Below are positions 15,133-23,015 of a DNA stretch of 64,000 bases, piece by piece. The position numbers and the translations under genes are program-made. The first letter of the stretch is position 1, and each line of letters begins with the position of its first letter. Origin of the DNA: Nocardiopsis terrae (GTDB taxonomy: Bacteria > Actinomycetota > Actinomycetes > Streptosporangiales > Streptosporangiaceae); the NCBI RefSeq assembly GCF_014651695.1, contig NZ_BMXJ01000001.1, positions 660,944 to 724,943 of the forward strand, written 5' to 3'. The notes beneath the pieces were generated by a model. That model saw nothing but the letters and a program-made list of their open reading frames with translations, was not told where the DNA came from and made no database searches.

Positions 15133-17697
15133 GTGACACGTGGGAGCTTGCGGGTCTATCTGGGAGCGGCACCCGGGGTGGGCAAGACCTACCGGATGCT
15201 GGACGAGGCCCACCGGCGCCGCGACCGGGGCGCGGACGTGGTCGTGGGGTTCGTGGAGTGCCACGGACGGGTGATGACCGAGGCGATGATCGACGACCTG
15301 GAAGTGGTCCCGCGAGCCCGGACCACCCACCGGGGCCGCACCTTCGAGGAGATGGACCTGGACGCGGTCCTGGAACGCCGCCCCCGGGTGGTCCTGGTGG
15401 ACGAACTCGCGCACGGCAACGCCCCCGGCAGCCGCAACGCCAGGCGCTGGCAGGACATCGAGGAGCTGCTGGACGCCGGCATCACCGTGCTGTCCACGCT
15501 CAACATCCAGCACCTGGAGTCCCTCAACGACGTCGTGGAACGCGTCACCGGGATCCGCCAGGACGAGACCGTGCCCGACGCGTGGGTGCGCGCCGCCGAG
15601 CAGATCGAACTCGTCGACATGACCCCCGAGGCCCTGCGCAAGCGGCTCGCGCACGGCAACGTCTACCGCCCGGAGAGGATCGACGCCTCCCTGGGCGACT
15701 ACTTCCGCGGCGGCAACCTGTCCGCCCTGCGGGAACTGGCCCTGCTCTGGCTGGCGGGCCGGGTCGAGGACGAACTGGAGAGCTACCGCAGCGACCACGG
15801 TGTGACCGACACCTGGGAGACCCGGGAGCGGGTCGTGGTCGCGCTCACCGGCGGCGCCGAGGGCGAGACGCTCCTGCGCCGCGCCGCCCGTATCGCCCGA
15901 CGCGGCCGGGGCGCGGACCTGCTGGCCGTACACGTGGCCCGCAGCGACGGGCTGACCGGCGCCGACCCCGGGCTGCTGGCCCGGCAGCGCGTCCTGGTGG
16001 AGCACCTCGGCGGCACCTACCACCAGGTCCTGGGCGAGGACGTGGCCCGTGCGCTGATCGCTTTCGCACGCGGTGTCAACGCCACCCAGCTGGTGCTCGG
16101 GGCCAGCCGCCGGGGCCGGATCGCCCGGCTGCTCTCCCCCGGGATCGGGGCCGCCGCCACCGCCCTGTCCGGACCGATCGACGTCCACCTGGTCTCCCAC
16201 GAACAGGCGGGGGTACGGCCCCCCTCGGGTCCGGGGACCACGCTCTCCCGGCGCCGCAGGCTGGTCGCCTGCGGGCTGGCGCTGCTGGCCCTGCTCCTGG
16301 CGGGGTTCGGGCTGGGCGCTCCGGCGGAGGAGGCCTACCTGAGCAGTGCGATCGTGCTGGTGTTCGCCACGGTGACGGTGGTCGCCCTGGTCGGGGGGAT
16401 GTGGCCCGCGCTGCTGACCTCGGTCAGCGGCTTCGCGGTGCTCAACTTCTTCTACACCGAGCCCTACCTCACCTTCACCGTCGCCCGGATGCAGAGCCTT
16501 CTGGCTCTGGCGGGCTTCGTGGTGGTGGCGGTGTCGGTGAGCGTGGTGGTGGACCAGGCTGCGCGCCGCACCCGGGAGGCGGCGCAGGCGGGGGCGGAGG
16601 CCCAGATCCTGGCCACCGTCGCCGGCAACGTCCTGCGGGGCTCACGCCCGCTGGCGGCCCTGATGGAACGCCTGAGGGAGACCTTCTCCCTGGCCTCGGT
16701 GGCCCTCCTGCAGCGCAGGCCCGGTTTCACCGCGCGCCCCGGCCAACGGCGGGACCAGCAGGGGTGGGAGGTGGTCGCCGCCGCCGGTGAGGACCCTCCC
16801 CGCTCTCCGACGGACCGGGACACCGAGGTGCCGGTGGACGAGGCCCTCACCCTGGTGCTGCGCGGGCGGCGGCCCCAGGCGGGGGACCGCCGGATCATCG
16901 AGGTGTTCGCCGCCCAGGCCGCGGTCGCCCTGCGCCAGGAGCGGTTGGAGCGGGAGGCGGCCTCGGCCCGCCCGCTGGCGGAGGCCGACCGGATGCGGAC
17001 CGCGCTGCTCTCGGCGGTCAGTCACGACCTGCGGGCTCCGCTGGCCTCGGCCAAGGCCTCGGTGACCAGTCTGCGCAGCCGCGAGGTGCACTTCAGCGAC
17101 CGGGACCGGGACGGGTTGCTGGCCATGGCGGACGAGTCCCTGGACCAGCTGACCCGGCTGGTGACCGACCTGCTGGACATGAGCCGCCTCCAGGCCGGGG
17201 TGCTGGGGGTGACGGCGCGTCCGCTGCAGTTGCGCGAGTCGGTGTTCTCCGCGCTGGACCAGATCGACGGGTCGGGGGCCGACCGGGTGCGGGTGCTGGT
17301 CCCCGAGGAGCTTCCGGACGCGGTGGCCGACCCCGGGCTGCTCGACCGGGTGCTGGTCAACGTCGTGGGCAACGCCCTGCGGTTCAGCCCCGGGGACCGG
17401 CCGCCGACGGTCTCCGCCTCCTGGACCGGTGACCGGATCGAGGTGCTGGTGGCCGACCACGGGCCGGGGGTGGCGGAGGAGGACCGGGAGGGCATGTTCG
17501 TGCCGTTCCAGCGGTTGGGGGACACCGACAACCACAGCGGCCTCGGGTTGGGCCTGGCCCTCTCGCAGGGGCTGGCCGAGGCCATGGGCGGTTCGCTGGA
17601 GGCCGACGCGACGCCCGGTGGCGGGCTGACGATGCGGTTGACCCTGCGGGTGCCGGAGTCCGGGCGGGGACCGGACGGGCTCGGAGACCGGGGCTGA
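15133..17697 (+). CDS. kdpD: KdpD-type sensor histidine kinase
   Basis: An 854-residue membrane kinase with the complete KdpD domain order. The N-terminal KdpD domain has Walker A GAAPGVGKT (11-19). A UspA-like domain follows (about 235-355, VVVALTGGAEGETLLRRAARI). A DUF4118 block of four membrane segments is at about 380-470 (YLSSAIVLVFATVTVVALVG, FAVLNFFYTEPYLTF). Then come a GAF-like linker, HisKA with His631 in SHDLRAPLASAKASV, and HATPase with N/G boxes (VLVNVVGNALRFSP, VADHGPGV, GLGLGLALSQGL). GTG 15133 has GGAGGG 6 nt upstream, and KdpD proteins usually begin with this GxLRVYLGAAPGVGKTY segment, so the longer frame from 15097 is not used. No kdpFABC follows. Confidence 0.92.
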   Translation: MTRGSLRVYLGAAPGVGKTYRMLDEAHRRRDRGADVVVGFVECHGRVMTEAMIDDLEVVPRARTTHRGRTFEEMDLDAVLERRPRVVLVDELAHGNAPGSRNARRWQDIEELLDAGITVLSTLNIQHLESLNDVVERVTGIRQDETVPDAWVRAAEQIELVDMTPEALRKRLAHGNVYRPERIDASLGDYFRGGNLSALRELALLWLAGRVEDELESYRSDHGVTDTWETRERVVVALTGGAEGETLLRRAARIARRGRGADLLAVHVARSDGLTGADPGLLARQRVLVEHLGGTYHQVLGEDVARALIAFARGVNATQLVLGASRRGRIARLLSPGIGAAATALSGPIDVHLVSHEQAGVRPPSGPGTTLSRRRRLVACGLALLALLLAGFGLGAPAEEAYLSSAIVLVFATVTVVALVGGMWPALLTSVSGFAVLNFFYTEPYLTFTVARMQSLLALAGFVVVAVSVSVVVDQAARRTREAAQAGAEAQILATVAGNVLRGSRPLAALMERLRETFSLASVALLQRRPGFTARPGQRRDQQGWEVVAAAGEDPPRSPTDRDTEVPVDEALTLVLRGRRPQAGDRRIIEVFAAQAAVALRQERLEREAASARPLAEADRMRTALLSAVSHDLRAPLASAKASVTSLRSREVHFSDRDRDGLLAMADESLDQLTRLVTDLLDMSRLQAGVLGVTARPLQLRESVFSALDQIDGSGADRVRVLVPEELPDAVADPGLLDRVLVNVVGNALRFSPGDRPPTVSASWTGDRIEVLVADHGPGVAEEDREGMFVPFQRLGDTDNHSGLGLGLALSQGLAEAMGGSLEADATPGGGLTMRLTLRVPESGRGPDGLGDRG

Positions 17698-17702
17698 CCC
17701 GT

Positions 17703-17775
17703 CCGGCGGGGCCCGGGCCGACACCGACCCGGGCCCCGCCGGGTCCCCGGTCCGGGACGGACCGGACCGGGGACC
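17703..17775. terminator. Tandem hairpins between convergent kdpD and the AAA gene
   Basis: First stem: CCGGCGGGGCCCGGG (17703-17717) with its exact complement at 17728-17742. Second stem: GGTCCCCGGTCCG (17742-17754) with its exact complement at 17763-17775. Both lie in the 102-bp gap between convergent genes. Confidence 0.75.
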
Positions 17776-17799
17776 GCAGGAGCGGCTGCCCCGGCACGG

Positions 17800-20700
17800 T
17801 CAGGGCACGTCGGCTGGGGTGAGCAGGGTCAGATCCTCACGTGTGGGTTCGGCGAGGGCGACGGTGCGGCCCGCCTGGCGGGTGATCATGCGTTCCAGGA
17901 CCTGGCGCGCGTAGCGGGCGTTGCCGAAGGAGTCGGTGCGCGGCACCGAGGCGAAGTGCTCCCCCAGTGCGGAGGCGGTCTCCTCCGGGACGGTGAACCC
18001 GCTGTCAGCGGCCATCCGGCCCACGATGGAGACCAGTTCCCCGTCGGAGTAGTCGGCGAACCGCACGTGGTGGGAGAAACGCGAGGCGAGCCCCGGGTTG
18101 GAGTCGAGGAAGCGCCGCATCTCCGCGTCGTATCCGGCCACGATCACGGCCACCTCGTCCCGGTGGTCCTCCATCAGCTTGACCAGGGTGTCCACGGCCT
18201 CCTGGCCGAAGTCGCCGTTGGCTCCGGACGGGGTGAGGGTGTAGGCCTCGTCGATGAACAGCACCCCGCCGCGCGCCTTCTCGAAGGTCTCCAGGGTGAG
18301 CTGGGCGGTGTGGCCGATATAGCGTCCGACCAGGTCGGAGCGGGCCGCCTCCACCGTGTGGCCGCCGGGGAGCGCGCCCAGGGCGCGCAGCAGCCGGCCG
18401 TAGAGCCGGGCGACGGTGGTCTTGCCGGTGCCGGGCGGACCGGAGAAGACCAGGTGGTGGCTGAGGCTGGGCGTCGGCATGCCCATCCCGCGCCGGCGCT
18501 CGGCGGAGACCAGCACGTTGACCAGGTCGTTGACGGTGGACTTGACCTCGGCCAGGCCGGTCAGGGCGTCGAGTTCGGCACGGAGCCCGGCGACGTCGGC
18601 CCCGCCGGGGCCGGACGACTGCTCGGGACGGGCTCCCAGGTCCTCGGGGGTGAGCACGGTGAGCTCGGCGGGGTCGGCGGGCGGGTCCTCGCCGAGCCGG
18701 TGCGCCTGGCGGTCCACCATCTCCTCGAAGACCCTGCGGGCCTCGCGGCCGTTCCCGAACGTCGGCCCCTTGGGCAGCGCCTCGAAGTGCTGCCGCAGCA
18801 GCGGCCGCAGGCCCGGGGAGAGGCTGTAGCTGTGGGCGGCGCCGAGGCGCTCGACGATGAGCACCAGCTCCTCGGTGCCGTAGTTGGGGAAGGTGACGGT
18901 CCGCGAGAAACGCGAGGCCAGGCCGGGGTTCGAGGACAGGAAACCGTCCATCTCGGCCGCGTAGCCGGCGACGATCACGACCACCTCGTCCCGGTGGTCC
19001 TCCATCAGCTTGACCAGGGTGTCGATGGCCTCCTGGCCGAAACCGCCGCCGTCCTCGGCCGAGAGCGTGTAGGCCTCGTCGACGAACAGCACGCCGCCGC
19101 GCGCCTTCTCGAACACCTCGGTGGTCTTGATGGCGGTGGCGCCGACGTACTGGCCGACCAGGTCCGCCCGGGCGGCCTCGACGACGTGCCCGTAGCGCAG
19201 CACGTCCAGGTCGGCCAGGACACGTCCGTAGAGGCGGGCCACGGTCGTCTTGCCGGTACCCGGCGGACCCGCGAAGACCAGGTGCCGGGCCACCGGCGGC
19301 GAGGGCAGGCCCATCTCGGCGCGGTGGCGGGCCATCCTGTTCCGGTTGACGAGGGTGGTGACCTCGTCCTTGACGCCGTCGAGGCCGATGAGGGCCTGGA
19401 GCTCGGCCAGCGGCCCCCGCTCCTCGTCCTCCTCGGGGTCGTCCCCGGCGGCCGTCCCCGTCGCGGTGTCGGCGGGGACGGCGTCGGGCCCGTACCGGTC
19501 CTCCGCCTGGTTGTCCTCGCTGACCAGGGAGTCCGCCCTGAGGCGGCCTCCGGCGACGGTCTGGCGCAGCCCCGCCCTGCCGTTGGCGCGCACGGTACAA
19601 CCGTCGAGGACGACGTCCTCGCCGCTGCCGACGAGGACCCCGTCGCCGCCGTTGCCAGCCAGTTCGCAGGAGCGCAGCACGGCGCGGCCGCCGGCGGCCA
19701 CCAGGACCCCGTTGCGGGTGTTCTCGTGCGAACGCACGCGCAGCGCGGTGATCTCGCCCTCGGCGTGCACGGCCACGCCGTCGCCGCCGCACCCGGAGGC
19801 CTCGCCGTCGCGCAGGTCGAGCACCGCGCCTCCGACGGCGGCGAAACCGTTCTCCCGGGCACCGATGACCCGCACCCCGCTCAGGGAGGCCCGGGCTCCG
19901 GCCGCGGCGTACACCCCGGTCCGGCGGGCGCGGGCGATCTCGAAGTCCTCCACGCGTCCGCCGCCGCCGTCCCAGCGCACACCGTGGCTCCGCGCCCCGG
20001 TCACCGTGCCGTTGCGGAGGAAGGGCGCCGCACCGGAGAGGATCTCCGCCCCGGGCCCGGCGGTACGCCCCACGGTGACGCGGTCGAACTCGGCGGTGGA
20101 GTCCTCGGTGACGCGGATCCCGGCGGCCTCCGTGCCGTGCACGGTCAGACCGCTGAACGCGGTGGAGGAACGACCCGTGACACCGACCCCCTCCGCACCG
20201 GAGTCGCGGACCTCGCAGTCGCGGACGTGGCCGCGGGCCTTGTCCTCGGCGACGATGCCGGCGGCGCCGCTGCCGGTGATCCGGACCCGGTCCAGCCGCG
20301 GGTCGGTGCCGGCGCGCAGAACCAGGCCGCGGCCGGCGGGCTGCTCGACGACGAGGTCGGTGACGACCACGGACGAATGGGTGGAGAGCACGACCCCGTC
20401 GTCGGCGACCGCGTGCACCCGCAGTCCGCTGAGGCCCGTGGCGGCGTGTTCCTCGATCACCACGGCGGCCTTGGCGGTGCCCGAGACGGTGCAGTCGCTG
20501 ATGTGGCCGGCGCCGCCGCCCGCGGCGTAGAGGCCGTTGGCGCCGGCGTCCCGGATGGTGCACCGGCGTACTTCCGGGGCGCCCCTGTCGTTGATCACGA
20601 CACCGCTGGTGCCGACGTCCTCGATAAGGCAGTCCTCGATGACGCTGGGCTGGGCGGAGGTGACGACGATGCCCGCTCCGACGGTGCAGCGGACGGTACA

Positions 20701-21084
20701 GCCCCGGAGTGCCAGGGCCCCCTCTCCCCGGGCGAGCACCGCCGCCCACGCGGCCCCCTCGACCTCGCAGTCGGCCAGTTCGACCTGCCCGGCGGCGGCG
20801 TCGACCACCGGGGCCTCCGGGTCGCGTCCGCGCAGGACGAGGCCGGTGAGTTTGACCGCCTCGGCCACCGAGGTGACGGCGGAGCCCGAGGAGCACAGGA
20901 CCTCGACGGTCCCGGGCCCCTCGGCCGCCATCAGGGTGACCACGCGGGTGAGCACGAGCCGCTCGTCGTAGCGGCCCGGCGCCAGGGACAGTACGGCGCC
21001 GTCACCTGCGGCGGCGAGGGCTTCGCCGATGGTGCGGAACTCGGCTCCGCCGGAGGGGTCGACCGCGCGCACGTGACGGTTCAT
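17800..21084 (-). CDS. Beta-helix protein with two CbxX/CfxQ AAA domains (EccA-like, type VII locus)
   Basis: A 1094-residue cytoplasmic protein. Residues ~1-520 form a right-handed parallel beta-helix, seen as ~22-residue rungs with recurrent C(T/E)V, GV.V and A..SG elements (for example CTIRDAGANGLYAAGGGAGHI). Two CbxX/CfxQ-type AAA+ modules follow. The first has Walker A GPPGTGKTTVARLYG (Lys612) and Walker B GGVLFVDEAYTLS. The second has the same Walker A (Lys888) and GGVLFIDEAYTLT. Both have NPGLASRFS sensor segments. EccA ATPases of ESX systems have this AAA type but a TPR-like N-terminus and one AAA module. It closes the leftward operon and probably handles substrates by chaperoning or disassembly. 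Confidence 0.85.
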   Translation of the reverse strand: MNRHVRAVDPSGGAEFRTIGEALAAAGDGAVLSLAPGRYDERLVLTRVVTLMAAEGPGTVEVLCSSGSAVTSVAEAVKLTGLVLRGRDPEAPVVDAAAGQVELADCEVEGAAWAAVLARGEGALALRGCTVRCTVGAGIVVTSAQPSVIEDCLIEDVGTSGVVINDRGAPEVRRCTIRDAGANGLYAAGGGAGHISDCTVSGTAKAAVVIEEHAATGLSGLRVHAVADDGVVLSTHSSVVVTDLVVEQPAGRGLVLRAGTDPRLDRVRITGSGAAGIVAEDKARGHVRDCEVRDSGAEGVGVTGRSSTAFSGLTVHGTEAAGIRVTEDSTAEFDRVTVGRTAGPGAEILSGAAPFLRNGTVTGARSHGVRWDGGGGRVEDFEIARARRTGVYAAAGARASLSGVRVIGARENGFAAVGGAVLDLRDGEASGCGGDGVAVHAEGEITALRVRSHENTRNGVLVAAGGRAVLRSCELAGNGGDGVLVGSGEDVVLDGCTVRANGRAGLRQTVAGGRLRADSLVSEDNQAEDRYGPDAVPADTATGTAAGDDPEEDEERGPLAELQALIGLDGVKDEVTTLVNRNRMARHRAEMGLPSPPVARHLVFAGPPGTGKTTVARLYGRVLADLDVLRYGHVVEAARADLVGQYVGATAIKTTEVFEKARGGVLFVDEAYTLSAEDGGGFGQEAIDTLVKLMEDHRDEVVVIVAGYAAEMDGFLSSNPGLASRFSRTVTFPNYGTEELVLIVERLGAAHSYSLSPGLRPLLRQHFEALPKGPTFGNGREARRVFEEMVDRQAHRLGEDPPADPAELTVLTPEDLGARPEQSSGPGGADVAGLRAELDALTGLAEVKSTVNDLVNVLVSAERRRGMGMPTPSLSHHLVFSGPPGTGKTTVARLYGRLLRALGALPGGHTVEAARSDLVGRYIGHTAQLTLETFEKARGGVLFIDEAYTLTPSGANGDFGQEAVDTLVKLMEDHRDEVAVIVAGYDAEMRRFLDSNPGLASRFSHHVRFADYSDGELVSIVGRMAADSGFTVPEETASALGEHFASVPRTDSFGNARYARQVLERMITRQAGRTVALAEPTREDLTLLTPADVP

Positions 21085-21180
21085 CGCCTGTCGTCTTCCT
21101 TTCTGTGCCCGCGGACCGGTGGGTCCGCGGGCTCGTCCTACTTCTGTACCGGTTCGGGGTTCTGGGCGCCTACGCTCCGG

Positions 21181-22923
21181 TCAGCGGCATTCGGCCTCGA
21201 CGACCGACAGGGGGAGCTGGGGCGCCTCGCCCCCTTCGGGGACGGCGCCCGCGTTGCGCGCGCGCAGCGTGAACGACTCCCCGACGTCGTGGATCTCGGT
21301 CAGTGCCCAGTACCGGCCGCTGTCGGGACGGGTGACGTCGAAGCCGCCGCGGGGGGATCCGCCGGCGGTCTCGCCGTCGAACACCTCGTAGTGGGTGGGC
21401 ACCCCGTTCGCCCACAGCGGTTCGGGGCCGTTCTGCACGAGGATCTTGACCGTGCAGGTGGCGCCCGGGCGCCCGGGCCAGAACGTCCACTCCGCGGAGG
21501 TGTCGCCGCCGCCGGGGTCGCCGCTCACGGCCATGACGTCGAAGCCGTCGTCACATCCGGAACCGGAGTAGCCCGCCGGTCCCGAGCGCCAGACGCCTCC
21601 GCCGTGCACCTGGTACCGGGCCCCCTCCGCCTGGCAGCCGGGTCCGGCGACCGCACGGAAGGGTTCGGGCGCGGGCGCGGGTTCGGGCGCGGGTTCCGGC
21701 TCCGGCGCGGGGGCCGGTGCGGACGCGGGCTCCGGTGCGGGCTCGGGTTCGGGTGCGGGCTCGGGTTCGGGTCGGCTGCCGTCGGCCCCCTCCTGGACGC
21801 TGTCGGCACCGGCGCTGAGCAGCCCCGCCTCCGCGACGTCCCCGTCCGGCCCGGCGCCCTGCTCGGCGGAGCCTTCCTCGGCGGGGTCTTCCTTCCCGGT
21901 GCTGCGTGTCCCGGCAGCCTCGCCGCCCCCGGTGTCCTTCTCGGAGTCCTCGCCCCTACCGGGCGCGGGCTCCTCGGGCTCCCCGGGTTCTTCGAGCTTC
22001 GCGGACCCGCCGGACTCCTCGGGCTTCGCGGGCTCCTCGGGCTTCGCGGGCTCCTCGGGCTTCGCGGGCTCCTCGGAACCCCCGTCACGTTCGGCCAGCA
22101 GGTCCGCCAGCAGCGATCCCTCCTCCACGGTCACGCCCACGGGCTCGCTCCCGTCACCGCCCCCGCCGTCCCAGGCCTCGCCCCGGTCGTCCTCTCCCTC
22201 GGACGATCCGGGGACGGGTACGCCCTCGGGACCACCGGACCGGGGTTCCACGGGCCGTTCGGGCAGACCGCCGCTGCCCGGTCCCCCGGAGGACCCTTCC
22301 GCGACGGAACCGGGTGCGGAACCGGCCCCCGGGTCGGCTCCGGAATCCGCTCCGGGAACGCCCGGGCTCTCCGGCAGCACCTCGGGGACGTACCCCTGCA
22401 CCCCCTCCTGGGCTCCTCCCTGGGCTCCTCCCGAGGCTCCCTCCTGGGTCCCTCCCCCCTGTGCTTCGGCGCCCGAGGCGGTGGCGGTTGCCGGGTCGGT
22501 GGAGGCACCCGAGGCGAGGTCACCGTTGAGGAGCGCGGCGCCCTGGTGCTCCTCGGCCACGGAGAGGCCGAACGGGGCCGCCACCAGCAGCAGACCCGCG
22601 ATGGCCGCGACCGCGAGGACCGGCCGACTCGGCCGGTAACGCTCGCTGTCGGTGTTGTCGGCCCCGTCGACGGGGCGGGCGGCGCCGACGCCGCGCATCG
22701 CCAGCGCGGAGAGCAGGGCCCGGCGTCCGCGATCGGCGCTCTCGGCCGTGGCCCCGGCCGCGACGGGGTCGGGGGCGTAGGGGGCGGGGGCGGACCGGGC
22801 CGGGCTCCGCTCGGGCGGGGACCCGATGGCGTCCTTGGCCGCCGCCGAGGGGGCTTCCCCCGTCGAGCTGAGGACGGGCCCCGCACGGCCGGGGCCGCGT
22901 GGTGTCTGGGTTCTGTCCGTCAT
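21181..22923 (-). CDS. Single-pass membrane protein with Pro/Glu-rich stalk and C-terminal ectodomain
   Basis: A 580-residue protein. The cytoplasmic N-terminus (~1-95) is disordered. One membrane segment lies at ~101-122 (PVLAVAAIAGLLLVAAPFGL). A ~300-residue low-complexity stalk contains repeats of EEPAKP and of EPEPAPEP. The C-terminal globular domain (~150 residues) has three or four cysteines (GPGCQAEG, SGCDDG, ATCTVKI, VEAEC) and a beta-rich pattern (SAEWTFWPGRPG). No known family is recognised. The stalk would project the domain through the cell wall. It lies between the giant protein and the beta-helix ATPase genes in one operon, so a wall-side role in secretion or substrate display is likely. 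Confidence 0.7.
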   Translation of the reverse strand: MTDRTQTPRGPGRAGPVLSSTGEAPSAAAKDAIGSPPERSPARSAPAPYAPDPVAAGATAESADRGRRALLSALAMRGVGAARPVDGADNTDSERYRPSRPVLAVAAIAGLLLVAAPFGLSVAEEHQGAALLNGDLASGASTDPATATASGAEAQGGGTQEGASGGAQGGAQEGVQGYVPEVLPESPGVPGADSGADPGAGSAPGSVAEGSSGGPGSGGLPERPVEPRSGGPEGVPVPGSSEGEDDRGEAWDGGGGDGSEPVGVTVEEGSLLADLLAERDGGSEEPAKPEEPAKPEEPAKPEESGGSAKLEEPGEPEEPAPGRGEDSEKDTGGGEAAGTRSTGKEDPAEEGSAEQGAGPDGDVAEAGLLSAGADSVQEGADGSRPEPEPAPEPEPAPEPASAPAPAPEPEPAPEPAPAPEPFRAVAGPGCQAEGARYQVHGGGVWRSGPAGYSGSGCDDGFDVMAVSGDPGGGDTSAEWTFWPGRPGATCTVKILVQNGPEPLWANGVPTHYEVFDGETAGGSPRGGFDVTRPDSGRYWALTEIHDVGESFTLRARNAGAVPEGGEAPQLPLSVVEAECR

Positions 22924-23015
22924 TCTTCGTCTCGTCCTTTCGGGCACCGGATGTCTTCCGGCGGATCGGGGACCGGCCGCGGAGGGGCGGCGCGGGTGGG
23001 GATGGTTCCGGGCGC

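Noticed and set aside
21660..22080. Possible minisatellite or recombination site
   Set aside because: Explained as codons for the EEPAKP and EPAP low-complexity stalk.
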